In this document: one piece after another, positions 12,559-24,399 of the stretch | Layout of the letters: the number at the start of each line of letters is the position of its first letter | Position numbering within the stretch: position 1 is the first letter of the stretch | DNA from: Bufo bufo | Taxonomy: Eukaryota > Chordata > Amphibia > Anura > Bufonidae | DNA length: 64,000 bases | NCBI RefSeq assembly: GCF_905171765.1 | Contig: NC_053392.1 | Location: 504,600,556-504,664,555, forward strand | Reading direction: 5' to 3' | Program-made: the position numbers and the translations under genes | The notes under the pieces: model-generated | Told to the model about the DNA's origin: nothing | Seen by the model: the letters and a program-made list of their open reading frames with translations, nothing else | The model's database searches: none

Positions 12559-13344
12559 TTACCCTGATTCTGTAGTTTACAGACACACCCCATTTGTGAT
12601 GGTAAACTGCTGTTTGGGCACACGGCAGGGCGCAGAAGGAAAGGAATGCCATATGGTTTTTGGAGGGCAAATTTCACTGGGATAATTTTAAGTTGCCATG
12701 TCACATTTCAAGACCCCCTAATGCACCCCTAGAGTAACTCCAAAAAGTGACCCCATTTTGAAAACTACACCCCTCAAGGTATTCAAAACAGATTTTACAA
12801 ACTTTGTTAACCCTTTAGGTGTTCCACAAGAATTAATCAAAAATAGAGATGAAATTTCAGAATTTCACTTTTTTGGCAGATTTTGCATTTTAATCAATTT
12901 TTTTCAGTAACAAAGCAAGGGTTAACAGCCAAACAAAACTCAATATTTATTACCTTGATTCTGTAGTTTACAGAAACACCCCATTTGTGATCGTAAACTG
13001 CTGTATGGGCACATGGCTGGGCACAGAAGGAAAGGAGCGCAATGTGGTTTTTGGAGGGCAGATTTCACTGGGATAATTTTAAGTTGCTATGTCCCATTTG
13101 AAGCCCCCCTGATGCACCCCTAGAGTAGAAACTCCAAAAAAGTCACCCCATTTTGGAAACTACGGGATAAGATGGCAGTTTTGTTGGTACTATTTTAGGG
13201 TACATAGGATTTTTGGTTGCTCTATATTACACTTTTTGTAAGGCAAGGTAAAAATGGCTGTTTTGACACCGTTATTTTTTGTTATTTACAATGTTTATCT
13301 GACAGGTTAGATCATGTGCTATTTTTTATAAGGTAGGTTGTTAC

Positions 13345-14979
13345 TAGTGATGAGCGGGAGGTGCCATATTCGATTTTGCTATATTTTGCGAATATTCGAT
13401 TGAATATTCGTCGAAATCGAATATTCGTCATTCTATTTATCTCAAATAATATGCGATTTAATTTTTCGCGTATTGCGATTTTATTTCAACTGTATAAGGC
13501 AACTTTCTTATTGGTTGGCTAATATGTGTATTTTACGAATATTCGCTGTATTGCTATAACTTTGTTTTTTAGAATATTATGAATATTCTAAAATACAAAG
13601 TTATAGCAATATATTGAATATTCGTAAAATACACATAATTTTGCTAATATAGTGCCATAATTTTTTTTTATAGTCTAATTTTTTTGTCTCTTCTGAACTT
13701 CATTTTTGGAAAAAATTTACACTATAAAAAAAAAATACTACAGCACTATATAAGCTAAATTGCAGTCTATATGTGTATATTACGAATATTCGCTATATTG
13801 CTATAACTATTACGAATATTCGAAAAAACGAAGTTATAGCAATATAGCGAATATTCGTAATATACACATATAGACCGCAATTTAACTAATATAGTGCTGT
13901 AGTATTTTTTTTTTAATAGTGTAAATATTTTCCAAAAATGAAGTTCAGAAGAGACAAAAAAATTAGACTATAAAAAAATAAGATTGTAGCACTATATTAG
14001 CTAAATTGCAGTCTATATGTGTATTTTATAAATATTCGCTATATTGCAATAACTTAGTTTTTTCGAATATTCGTAATATTCTAAAAATCAAAGTTATAGC
14101 AATATAGCGAATATTCGCAATATACACAATAGACTGCAATTTAGCTAATATAGTGCTGTACATAAAGAGGATAATTCTAAATCAGTAATGAGAATCGTTA
14201 CTGATTTATAATTTCCCTCTTTATGTAGGATAGTTTATGTTATGCGACAAATAGGCAATTACATATGCGAGTGAATCGGGTCGCATAAGGGCTGTATGCT
14301 ATTGGGTTGGCTTGGTCGAATAGACGAAGATAGAGAATATAGCGCTATATTTGCAATATTCGACAATTCTACCAAGCCAACCGTAAGTAACTGTTGGTTG
14401 AATATCGAATATAGCAAATATAGCGCTATATTCTCTATCTTAGTCTATTCGACCAAGCCAACCCAATAGCATACAGCGACGCGATTCACTCGCATATTTA
14501 ATTGCCGATTTATCTCATAACATAAACTATCTTCCGTTGAAGAGGAAAATAATAAATCAGTAATGAGAATCGTTACTGATTTATAATTTTCCTCTTTATG
14601 TAAGATAGTTTATGTTATGCGATAAATCGGCAATTAAATATGCGAGTGAATCGGGTCGGCTATTCGACCAAGCCTATTGGGTTGGCTTGGTCGAATAGAC
14701 GAAGATAGAGAATATAGCGCTATATTCGACAATTCTACCAAGCCAACCCATTAGTGATAGTAGTAATTTTTACTATCACAAAATTTGTGATCCTAAATTA
14801 CTAGCACTAATTTAGTAATATTAAAGTAAATTACTAATATGACTAATGGGTTCAGATGGAAAAAAAACTAATATTCGTTATAACGAATATATTTTAATAT
14901 ATTCGAAATATTTGCGAATTTACAAAGTTGTAATATTCGTACGAATATTTCGCTATTCGAATATTCGTGCTCATCCCTA
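13345..14979. mobile_element. Non-autonomous hAT element, 1.6 kb, highly palindromic
   Basis: Begins TAGTGATGAGCG and ends GCTCATCCCTA, with a perfect 8-bp duplication GTTGTTAC (13337-13344, 14980-14987), the hAT signature. The interior is a series of large AT-rich hairpins (13750-13880, 13990-14160, 14160-14230, 14225-14540, 14560-14640) rich in CGAATATTCG. No transposase. Confidence 0.9.
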
Positions 14980-15965
14980 GTTGTTACGGACATGACAATA
15001 CCAAATATGACTTTTGGTTGTTTGTTTCAGTTTTACATAATAAAGCATTTTTTTAAAAACAAAATTTCAGTATCTTCATATTCTGAAAGCCATATTAGGG
15101 GCTAATTTTTCTTGGGATGAGATGACGGTTAGATTGGTATTATTTTAGGGTGCATATGACTTTTTGATCGCTTGGTATTACACTTTTTGTGATGTAAGGC
15201 TTTTTTTTATGTTCTTCACCTGAGGGGTTATGTCATGTGATATTTTTATACAGCTTGTTTCGGTTGTTTCGTATGTGGTAATACCTAATATGTATTATTT
15301 TTTAATTTATTTAAGTTTTACACAATAAAAGCATTTTTTAAACAAAAAAAAAATCATGTTTTAGTGTCTCCATATTCTGAGAGCCATAGTTTTTTTTTAT
15401 TTTTTGGGAGATTGTCTTAGGTAGGGTCTCAGTTTTTGCGGGATGAGATGATGGTTTGATTGGTACTATTTTGGGATGCATATGACTTTTTTTATCGCTT
15501 AGTATTACACTTTTTGTGATGGAAGGTGACAAAAAAAGGCTTTTTTGACACCGTTTTTATTTTTATTTTATTACGTTGTTCACCTGAGGGGTTATGTCAT
15601 GTGATATTTTTATACAACAGGTTGTTATGAATGTGGTGATACCTAATATGTATACTTTTTTGTTTTTTTAAGTTTTACACAATAAAAGCATTTTTGAAAC
15701 AAAAAAAAAAATCATGTTTTAGTGTCTCCATATTCTGAGAGCCATAGTTTTTTTTTATTTTTTAGGGGTGATTGTCTTAAGTAGGGTCTCATTTTTTGTG
15801 GAATGAGATGATGGTTTGATTGGTACTATTTTGGGTGCATATGACTTTCTGATCACTTGGTATTACACTTTTTGTGATGCAAGGTGACAAAAAATTGCTT
15901 TTTTGACACCGTTTTTAATTTGTTTGTTTTTTGCAGTGTTCACCTAAGGGGTTAGGTCATGTGAA

Positions 15966-16421
15966 TCATGTTTTAGTGTCTTCATATTCTGAGAATAAAG
16001 AAGAGAGCTCCAGCAGTTGTGTTGCAAAATAGATGAATCGTTTATTTGAAGTGCGGCATTAGCATACAGTAACGTTTCGGCCGGGTATGGCCTTTATCAA
16101 ACTGCTGCCGCTATGTAGAAGATGGAGATGTGTAGTAGAAAAGGCTGCGCTCAGTGGGTAATGTTGGCGTGCAGTTGCACGAACAGGTAGATGCGCCTAC
16201 CTAATCGTGCAATTGCACCACAACATTACAGACTGAGCGCAGCCTTTTCTACTACACATCTCCATCTTCTACATAGCGGCAGCAGTTTGATAAAGGCCAT
16301 ACCCGGCCGAAACGTTACTGTATGTTAAAGCCGCACTTCAAATAAACGATTCATCTATTTTGCAACACAACTGCTGGAGCTCTCTTCTTTATTCTCAGAA
16401 TATGAAGACACTAAAACATGA
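15966..16421. repeat. Near-perfect 456-bp palindrome
   Basis: Two arms of about 225 bp around a centre at 16193 (spacer about 6 nt); I count only a handful of mismatches. Both arms carry GTAACGTTTCGGCCGGG and the CTCCATCTTCTACATAGCGG block. The outermost about 30 bp of each arm is host TTAA-element sequence, so the structure is an inverted duplication rather than a simple insertion. Confidence 0.9.
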
Positions 16422-16934
16422 TTTTTTTTGTTTTAAAAATGCTTTTACTGTGGTAAAAGTTTATTATACGAGGGGTGGGAACCCGACTCCAAGCGTGTAC
16501 TGGCAGAGTGCCACAAAGTTCTACACCATAATTGATCCTTCCATATTCTGAGAGACATATTTTTTGTATTTTTATCCTAGGATGAGGTGACGGTTTTATT
16601 GGTACACGCCTTTTTGATTGCTTGGTGTTGCACTTTTTGTGATGTAGTGTGACAAAAAAAATTATTGTTTTAGCAGTTTTTATTTTATTTTTTCTACGGC
16701 CTTCAGTTGAGGGGTGGATCATGTGATAATGCGGAAATACCCAATATGTCTGGGTTTCTTTTTTTTCCTATTTATTTTATTTTTTTACCATTTTATGTGT
16801 TTTATTTTGGGAAGCTTTCTATTTTCTTTTTGTTGAAATTTTTTTTTTTAATGAAAAACACTTTTTTACTTTTTTTTTCAGAAATGGTCTACTATATACA
16901 CGATAACTGCGTATAGATTAAAGGTCAAGCCCTG

Positions 16935-18235
16935 TAAGTACTACACAACTCCTCAAAATAGACCTTGGCTTATTATGTTAAAACATAACTTTTACTAATT
17001 ATGTCTAAAAAATATCCCATAAAGTGCTCAAAACAACAGTGAAAGAAGATTAAAAGACAATTAGAAACGCTAAACGGTAGAGAATAACCGGTAATAAATG
17101 GAATGGTCTCACCAGATCTCTGATGATATATTCAGGTGGGTATCTACCTTTCAACCGTCCTTAGTGGTCAGGCGATTGCCAAACAAGGCAGCGGGGTCTG
17201 TATCAATGCTGTAATTCTTCAGGGGACAAAAAGCTAAATAGCCCTCAAAGATAGTGCCTTAAAAAGATTGGTTGAGATAGGGGCTATGACGTCCCTGCCT
17301 AGCAGAAATACGAAGCACCCGCCCGATAGAGGCTATCCTGTCTGGAACCTGTCCCTTATAGGTGCCTAATACCTAGGCATGTCCCGAAATGACATGTTTC
17401 ATCCCTTCTGGGGACTCATCAAGGGATAAATATGCAGATAAATAAAGAACAAACCAAAAGTAAACTATACTAATACAATACAGTGCCGAGGCTCACATCA
17501 GAGGCTTTTGTTAGCACGCCGGCTCTCACACTAGAGGAGTGCGGCTTAGGCAGGCGCTTTAGTATTAATCTTTGGTGCTTAATACATGTGCTCCTGAGGA
17601 AGTGCACAAACAGAACGTACAGAAACAAGTTGAGCACTTTGAAGTTGTACACTCTTGCCTGTTAGTGCTGGTGTTTGGCTGTATATGAGCCATATCAGCG
17701 TTTCATCATACAGGCTTGAGTGAATGCACTAATGAATAGGGGTCCTCAGCTATTGGCAAAGTGCACGGCCATAGTCTGACTGACTCTAATTGTATCTATC
17801 TGCAACATTGTTGCTCTGACTGAGCCTGTTTGTTGATACTAGTGTTCCTGGAAGATTGATTGTATTGGACTGACAATCCTCAATAGATGCGCAGTACAAG
17901 CTTATACGACATCTATGCAGTCTAGTGTGGGCTCACACTATCAATCATTACCTCCAGCAATGTATTGCGTATCTATTTGCACTATCGTTTTGACAGAGTT
18001 TGCAAATAGACACCTAAAGGATTAGTTCACTTTACTGATACATTTAGAAGTAGTATGCAGCACGAAGCTGTTCGACATCTACGCAGTCACACGTGAATAA
18101 GTGTATATTAGCTGTCTTTTAACATTTTTTCACCGTTGTTTTGAGCACTTTGTGGTATATTTTTTAACCATAATTAGTAAAAGTTATGTTTTAACATAAT
18201 AAGCCAAGGTCTATTTTGAGGAGTTGTGTAGTACT
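16935..18235. mobile_element. 1.3-kb inverted-repeat element
   Basis: Arms of about 130 bp, 16937-17064 and 18108-18234, starting AGTACTACACAACTCCTC and running through the TTGGCTTATTATGTTAAAAC and GTGCTCAAAACAAC blocks. Target duplication unclear. The interior holds a hammerhead-like motif (see 17385). No coding sequence recognised. Confidence 0.7.
17385..17423 (-). ncRNA. Hammerhead-like motif, probably decayed
   Basis: On the - strand: UUGAUGA, stem GUCCC/GGGAU, GAAAC, then a hairpin AUGUC/GACAU. This matches the hammerhead core CUGAUGA-stem II-GAAA except U for C3; the residue expected to be U16.1 reads C. Both changes should reduce or abolish cleavage. Similar looser motifs lie at 16285, 26454 and 30348. 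Confidence 0.3.
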
Positions 18236-18775
18236 TTCTTTTTTTACTTTTTATTTTTGTCCCACTCTGGGACTTCAACTTCTGGGGTCTGATCCCCTCT
18301 GCAATACATTACAATACAATCTGTATTATAATGCATTGGCTGTCAGCTTTTCTGCTGACAGCCTGCCTGTGAGACCCAGCCTAAGGGCTGGATCTCACAG
18401 GCTTCCGTAAAAGGCAAGCCCTGATGCCTATAGAAGGCATCGGGCTTGCCTTTTCTGCTATCGGGTCCCCGTCACTGCAGCGTGGGGACCCGATGGGGAA
18501 GCGGAGGGCACCCGTACACTCCGCAAACCCTCTGCATGCCGCGATCAGCTTTGACCGTGGCATACAAGGGGTTAATACGCCGGCATCTGTGTTTTCACCC
18601 ATGCCAGCTCATGCAGCAGGTGCCCGGCTGTCAGTGACTGCCGGGTCCGTACTGCTGATCGGGCGGGCGCAGCTCCTGCACCAGCCTGATCAGCTCGCCA
18701 AACATGTACAGCGCTGATCCTTAAGTCACGTCCACCAGCGCAATAAATGTACAGCGAGGGTCCTCTACGGGTTAA

Positions 18776-18905
18776 AGGGGATTTCCAAGATTTTATTACT
18801 GATCACCTATCCTCAGGATAGGTCATCAGTATCTGATCAGTGGGGTTCCGACACCAAGGACCCCCACCGATCAGCTGTTTGAGAAGGCACTGACACTTCT
18901 ATAAG
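18776..18905. repeat. Fragment of TTAA MITE family
   Basis: AAAGGGGATTTCCAAGATTTT followed by the ATCACCTATCCTCAGGATAGGTCATCAG palindromic block and CCGATCAGCTGTTTGAGAAGGC. The same blocks recur near 3065-3125, 36740-36790, 45990-46250 and 58475-58540. Right end not found. Confidence 0.5.
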
Positions 18906-19394
18906 TTGTGGGTTACATTTGGTGAGGTGGTTGTCCCTTCTTAGTGTTCCAAAATTCTCCCCCAAAATATGCAAGCTTGCAACTTGCATGAAGGGTCCAC
19001 ATTTTCTTGCGAGTCCCTACACTAAAGGTTCCCATACACATTAGTCTATAGTTGATCAAAACGGATGATTTCAAACAAATTGATTGTTCAACAACAACAA
19101 AAGATAGATTTAGCCAATCAATGGCAGACCATCTTCATCTGAAAAGAAGTCAGCTGCATCTGAAATTTTTGTTCAATAGCCAGAAGAAAGAACATATCCA
19201 GAAAAATGGTTCGTCCGTCGCCCTGTTTTATTGAGCATGTATGGCCAGTTTGTATGACTAGAACAGCCAACATGAACTACAATGTGCATGGTGGTGTCTG
19301 TGAAATGTCCTTCAATAGATGATTGTTTGTTCAGCTGCTGTTCAACCATCATGGTATGGCCGCCTTACCATTACTGTGTTTTATAAGAGTAAGC

Positions 19395-20437
19395 ATCTGA
19401 GCGACGATTGTATGAGCTAAATTGTGATGGGTATACCAATACCACAATAGAAGCGCAACTGTTTCACCCATGGAAATTAGAAGCCCTACTACATACCAAA
19501 TTCGGAGCTCTACCACACATAATCAAAACCAGCCTCCTAGTGAAAGACACAATTGAGGCTTGGAAAGGAACATGTAAATTGTTTAAATTACCTTTCACAC
19601 TCTCAAAATATATGGCCATTTGGGGACACCCGGAATCTCCAGCGGGTATAGAAGCCAAACATTTTAAGAAATGGAGGGAGGTAGGAATCCAAAGGGTAAT
19701 AGATCTATAGAATATTCAGAACAAACGATACTATTCGTTCACAGAAATTAAAGAACAGTATTAACCACTAAACCACCAGCATTTATTGGCTTACCTCCAG
19801 CTCATAGATTTTCTCAAAAATAGAGTACTAAATTTAGATATGGAATTCAGTCCCCATGCCTTTGATCATATCATAGGCAAAGGACTTAGGAAAAAGTCAC
19901 TCTCAGAGATCAACCAGGGAATCGGAGACCACACGGCAGAGAGACTTTTCTCCCATTGGAGGACAGAATTTCCCTACATGGACACTGAAAAAGTAATTCT
20001 ACAGGGATGGAATAAAATAAATAAGGTCATTGTCAATCAAGGATGGAGAGACCCTCACTTCAGAATGATCCATAAAGCCATATACGAATTTCAATACACA
20101 TCAAACACCCAGTCCTCAAACAGATTGAATAAATGCCCCAAATGCAATCTAGAGAGGTCAGATCTATGCCACGGAATGTGGTCCTGCCCGGCTTCAGAAC
20201 AATTTTGGGAGCTGGTTAGGTCACAAATTAAAAGATATATCAAAACATTGATACCTTTGACCCCCGACCTTGTTCTATTCCATGCTCAGACAGGGGGGAA
20301 AACAACGCCACCAATAATACATATAATACTGTCGGCAGCTAAATGTTGTCTCCTCGACATGGAGAGGATAGAGGCTGAACAGCTTAAAGGAAGGCACATA
20401 GACTCCTAATTTAGAAGATGGGAGAACTTTATTAATA
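19395..20437 (+). pseudogene. L1/Tx1-like LINE, 3' end of ORF2
   Basis: Open segments 19408-19710 and 19786-20409 encode the C-terminal part of a non-LTR retrotransposon ORF2, with the late Cys/His cluster (CPKCNLERSDLCHGMWSCP). A stop and frameshift separate the two. The 5' part of the element is absent, the usual 5' truncation. The 3' UTR is split by the Tc1 element at 20438 and resumes at 22019. Confidence 0.7.
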
Positions 20438-22018
20438 CAGGTCCTTCTCAAAAAATTAGCATATTGTGATAAAGTTCATTATTTTCTGTAATGTACTGAT
20501 AAAGATTAGACTTTCATATATTTTAGATTCATTACACACAACTGAAGTAGTTCAAGCCTTTTCTTGTTTTAATATTGATGATTTTGACATACAGCTCATG
20601 AAAACCCAAAATTCCTATCTCAAAAAATTAGCATATTTCATCCGACCAATAAAAGAAAAGTGTTTTTAATACAAAAAAAGTCAACCTTCAAATAATTAAG
20701 TTCAGTTATGCACTCAATACTTGGTCGGGAATCCTTTTGCAGAAATAGCTGCTTCAATGCGGCGTGGCATGGAGGCAATCAGCCTGTGGCACTGCTGAGG
20801 TGTTATGGAGGCCCAGGATGCTTCGATAGCGGCCTTAAGCTCATCCAGAGTGTTGGGTCTTGCGTCTCTCAACTTTCTCTTCCCAATATCCCACAGATTC
20901 TCTATGGGGTTCAGGTCAGGAGAGTTGGCAGGCCAATTGAGCACAGTAATACCATGGTCAGTAAACCATTTACCAGTGGTTTTGGCACTGTGAGCAGGTG
21001 CCAGGTCGTGCTGAAAAATGAAATCTTCATCTCCATAAAGCTTTTCAGCAGATGGAAGCATGAAGTTCTCCAAAATCTCCTGATAGCTAGCTGCATTGAC
21101 CCTGCCCTTGATAAAACACAGTGGACCAACACCAGCAGCTGACATGGCACCCCAGACCATCATTGATTGTGGGTACTTGACACTGGACTTCACACATTTT
21201 GGCATTTCCCTCTCCCCAGTCTTCCTCCAGACTCTGGCACCTTGATTTCCGAATGACATGCAAAATTTGCTTTCATCCGAAAAAAGTACTTTGGACCACT
21301 TCTCTGTAGCCCAGGTCAGGCGCTTCTGCCGCTGTTTCTGGTTCAAAAGTGGCTTGACCTGGGGAATGCGGCACCTGTAGCCCATTTCCTGCACACGCCT
21401 GTACACGGTGGCTCTGGATGTTTCTACTCCAGACTCAGTCCACTGCTTCCGCAGGTCCCCCAAGGTCTGGAATCGGTCCTTCTCCACAATCTTCCTCAGG
21501 GTCCGGTCACCTCTTCTAGTTGTGCAGCCTTTTCTGCCACACTTTTTCCTTCCCACAGACTTCCCACTGAGGTACCTTGATACAGCACTCTGGGAACAGC
21601 CTATTCGTTCAGAAATTTCTTTCTGTGTCTTACCCTCTTGCTTGAGGGTGTCAATGATGGCATTCTGGACAGCAGTCAGGTCGGCAGTCTTACCCATGAT
21701 TGTGGTTTTGAGTAATGAACCAGGCTGGGAGTTTTTAAAAGCCTCAGGAATCTTTTGCAGGTGTTTAGAGTTAATTAGTTGATTCAGATGATTAGGTTAA
21801 TAGCTTGTTTAGAGAACCTTTTCAGGATATGCTAATTTTTTGAGATAGGAATTTTGGGTTTTCATGAGCTGTATGCCAAAATCATCAATATTAAAACAAG
21901 AAAAGGCTTGAACTACTTCAGTTGTGTGTAATGAATATATGAAAGTCTAATGTTTATCAGTACATTACAGAAAATAATGAACTTTATCACAATATGCTAA
22001 TTTTTTGAGAAGGACCTG
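20438..22018 (-). mobile_element. Full-length Tc1 element with intact transposase
   Basis: 1581 bp from CAGGTCCTTCTC to its complement, flanked by TA (20436-20437, 22019-22020). TIRs are about 200 bp, nearly identical (two substitutions and one 7-bp indel by eye), with the ATTAGCATAT block present at both outer and inner ends, the IR/DR arrangement. It sits in a LINE 3' UTR, so it is younger than the LINE. Confidence 0.95.
20714..21697 (-). CDS. Tc1-like transposase, DD34E, intact
   Basis: 327 residues, the usual length for Tc1 transposases, no stop or frameshift. Domains in order: helix-turn-helix at about 20-45 (EISERIGCSQSAVSRYL), a second paired-like HTH to about 110, a basic segment (GRKKCGRKGCTTRR, 49-62) that could act as a nuclear signal, and the DDE domain with D141 (LFSDESKF), D231 (FQHDLAPAHS) and E266 (NSPDLNPIENLW); D231 to E266 spans 34 residues. 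The protein would bind the inner repeats and catalyse cut-and-paste at TA. The start ATG at 21697 lies about 130 bp inside the right TIR. No neighbouring gene depends on it. Whether it is active cannot be told from sequence. Confidence 0.93.
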   Translation of the reverse strand: MGKTADLTAVQNAIIDTLKQEGKTQKEISERIGCSQSAVSRYLSGKSVGRKKCGRKGCTTRRGDRTLRKIVEKDRFQTLGDLRKQWTESGVETSRATVYRRVQEMGYRCRIPQVKPLLNQKQRQKRLTWATEKWSKVLFSDESKFCMSFGNQGARVWRKTGEREMPKCVKSSVKYPQSMMVWGAMSAAGVGPLCFIKGRVNAASYQEILENFMLPSAEKLYGDEDFIFQHDLAPAHSAKTTGKWFTDHGITVLNWPANSPDLNPIENLWDIGKRKLRDARPNTLDELKAAIEASWASITPQQCHRLIASMPRRIEAAISAKGFPTKY

Positions 22019-22095
22019 TATATGAAAACTGTAATGTTTGAAATGTACTGAATTTGACAATGTAGAACTTCAATAAAAATGATATTACAAAAAAA
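22019..22095 (+). repeat. LINE 3' tail after the Tc1 insertion
   Basis: Continues the LINE 3' UTR and ends AATAAAAATGATATTACAA followed by an A run (about 22091-22098), a typical retrotransposon poly(A) end. Confidence 0.6.
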
Positions 22096-22485
22096 AATAA
22101 TATAGCATGTCTTATGGGGTGTTCCTGGTATGCAGTAGTTAGTACCTACCATAAGTGGACCAAGGATGGACAACTGAAGAACTGGGAACAGCAACAGCCT
22201 GTGGTACCCAAAGGCTCAATGATGTGCATGGGAAGTGAAGGCTAGCCCATTTAGTCTTATCCCACAAAAGAGATACTGTAGTACAAACTGCTGAAAAACA
22301 CACCTAGTGGCTTCTGTTCCCAATGGAAGTTACAATATTATGATGGATCTGCTGGCCAACAGATCCCAACAGCACCTATTGGACCCCATTGGCTTAGTAT
22401 GGGTCATTTTAGTTCTTCATGCTGCACCTTTCTCGTCATCAAATCTGATGGACCTGTTGATAACGGCCCGGAAAGGAACTTCAAA

Positions 22486-22785
22486 GTAGAGGTAAAGGTG
22501 CTGCCAATTACCCGATGAACGAGCGAAGCGCTCATTTGTCAGGTAATATGGTTGTTTGTGCAGATACCTAAATCATTGTTTGCCGGCAGCAGATTGTGCT
22601 GTGTAATCACTCTCTGCTGCCGGCAAACAAAGAGTCTGTATGGGGAAGAGCGATGGCATTAACGATCACTCCTCCCCATACTGGGGAGGAGATCGTTGCA
22701 TGACGAGCAGGTGATTATCAGGAAGGAAAGCTTTCTTCCCGACAATCGCCTGCTGAATTGTCCCATCTGAAGGGACCTTTAGAAA
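22486..22785. repeat. MITE-like inverted-repeat sequence
   Basis: Contains complementary blocks GCCGGCAGCAGA (about 22580) and TGCTGCCGGCAAAC (about 22616), and GGTGATTATCAGG/GACAATCGCCTGC, with a TAAAGGT...ACCTTTA outline. No coding sequence. Confidence 0.45.
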
Positions 22786-22789
22786 AGTG

Positions 22790-24250
22790 CCAATATTCTC
22801 TTTAAAAGCATTACTTTTTGCTGGTTAAACCTGCATTCCTTTGAACCTCCATTTCCAGACTGAATAATTTATTGCTATCACTCCATTCCTAAAGTAAGTC
22901 CATTCACAAGTAATTTTACACATGAATCAAAAATAACACAGACTGTGTGCATTCAAATTCTATAAAATGTAATTTAGTGGGCTCACTATAGCTATTAGCA
23001 ATAATGCAATGTATACGGACACTATGACATCAAATGCACGGTCAGCACTATCAATTATTAGTCATATCAAAATGTATGTAAATATTTTTTAAAATAGAAT
23101 ATTCACTTTAATCCACGAGAAACAGTATCCATTCACTTTTCCATGAAAATTTTAGCAACAGAATTGACTCAGTGTATTTGTTGACAGTAAATCATTGCCA
23201 TGATTATTTTCCCTTGCTTAGGAGTGCCAACATTCATCATCTGTTAAAGATTATCACTCAAATCCCGACATCAACAAATTATCTACATATTATCAAAGAA
23301 CAATAACTATACGGCTTGCTAATTTATTTCATGGTAAATATCAGTGTAAATTGTATTCCTATTAGTAACTATTTTTGTATTTCCCATACCATAATAACAT
23401 AGGAAAATATACTGAATAAAACAAAAATAGGGCATTTACATTTACAGCAAAAATTAATTTGCATAAGCCTCTCCATTTGCAGGGCCCAGATCAGCTTATG
23501 CAAATTAAGCTGTTTTAAGATGTCTCGTTTTGCCCCAATTTGCTTAATGAGCAATAGACATGCAAGTATTTATATGAGCAAATTAGGGAGTACAAATACT
23601 TAGCATAAAAAACAGGTTTACAATTAAGCACCAGCGTGCCTGGCGACGGACGTAATGCCGCTCTGGCCTAAAGTCTTATTTCATAAACTGGGTCAATTGG
23701 CAACCCAGACCTTATACAGAAAATTGCCTTTTTCAAATCAGTTTTTTAATTAGTGTCCTTAACTGTTTAATCATACGCGTCTTTTTATCCATTGTTTTTC
23801 TCCATCGGTTTTGATATTTATTTGTCCCCCTAACAGTCTGGTTTGGTCATGCATAGGCTAATGCCACTTACAAGAATTTCTTTATCAAAAAACGTACACT
23901 TAAGAATTGCTAACCTACAAACATTGAAGTATGTGAAGTTTTTTTTTATATGTAGGTCTATTACTATTATATGACTGGGCATTCCAAAAAGTATTTAGTA
24001 TTTAACATAAAGGTGGTTGAACAGTTAACATAAAATAACAAACAATTAATATAGTATAATAATAAAGCATAGTATGATTGAAAACTCAATGAGTAGAGCA
24101 GATCCTTCTTTATATCTACATAGACAAGGTAAAACAGGGATGATCTTAGATATCTTAGACATCTATAAAATGTGAAACATAGCTCCATACTTAGTGATGA
24201 ATGCATGAAAGCTATCATATTTAGAATTGGTTTTCTTTATAGTTAGATGA
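22790..24250. other. Unique AT-rich DNA, candidate regulatory region
   Basis: No repeat recognised. Contains a perfect 15-bp inverted repeat carrying two octamer sites (23454-23468 and 23494-23508) and further AATTTGCTTAATGAG and GAGCAAATTAGG blocks downstream. No open frame of interest. Confidence 0.35.
23454..23508. promoter_or_regulatory. Inverted pair of POU octamer sites
   Basis: TTAATTTGCATAAGC and its exact complement GCTTATGCAAATTAA, 25 bp apart. ATTTGCAT/ATGCAAAT is the consensus octamer bound by POU-domain factors, and each is joined to an ATTA homeodomain core. Function is inferred. Confidence 0.4.
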
Positions 24251-24399
24251 AGCTAAGCTTAAGACTAAGATCTCAAGGCAAAAAAAAAATAGGGGGAAAA
24301 ATATGGATTCTTTTCTATAAACTGCAAAAAAAAAGTACACAGTAGTGTCATAAAAAACAAATACAAATTATCTATAATTAAAAAAAAGACAAGTGGTAA

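Larger units (their letters stand above)
11594..18771. mobile_element. Large composite TTAA-flanked element
   Basis: Outer ends TTCTTTCAGGACCCTG and the complement of CCCGTAGAGGACCCTC, flanked by TTAA (11590-11593, 18772-18775). The host portion matches the elements at 6575 and 33664, including a block of about 350 bp repeated near 15000-15960. It has been invaded by a MITE (12268), a hAT element (13345), a palindrome (15966) and an inverted-repeat element (16935); without these it would be about 3.5 kb. Confidence 0.65.

Noticed and set aside
12272..12704. Several open frames of 60-132 codons on both strands
   Set aside because: They lie in the palindromic Harbinger-type MITE, where the low stop density follows from its composition.
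16935..18235. Assigning the 1.3-kb inverted-repeat element to a superfamily
   Set aside because: No clear target-site duplication could be read because both flanks are T-rich host sequence.
19786..20409. A 207-codon open frame as a host gene
   Set aside because: It has the C-terminal Cys/His cluster of a LINE ORF2 and ends in a poly(A) tail interrupted by a Tc1 element.
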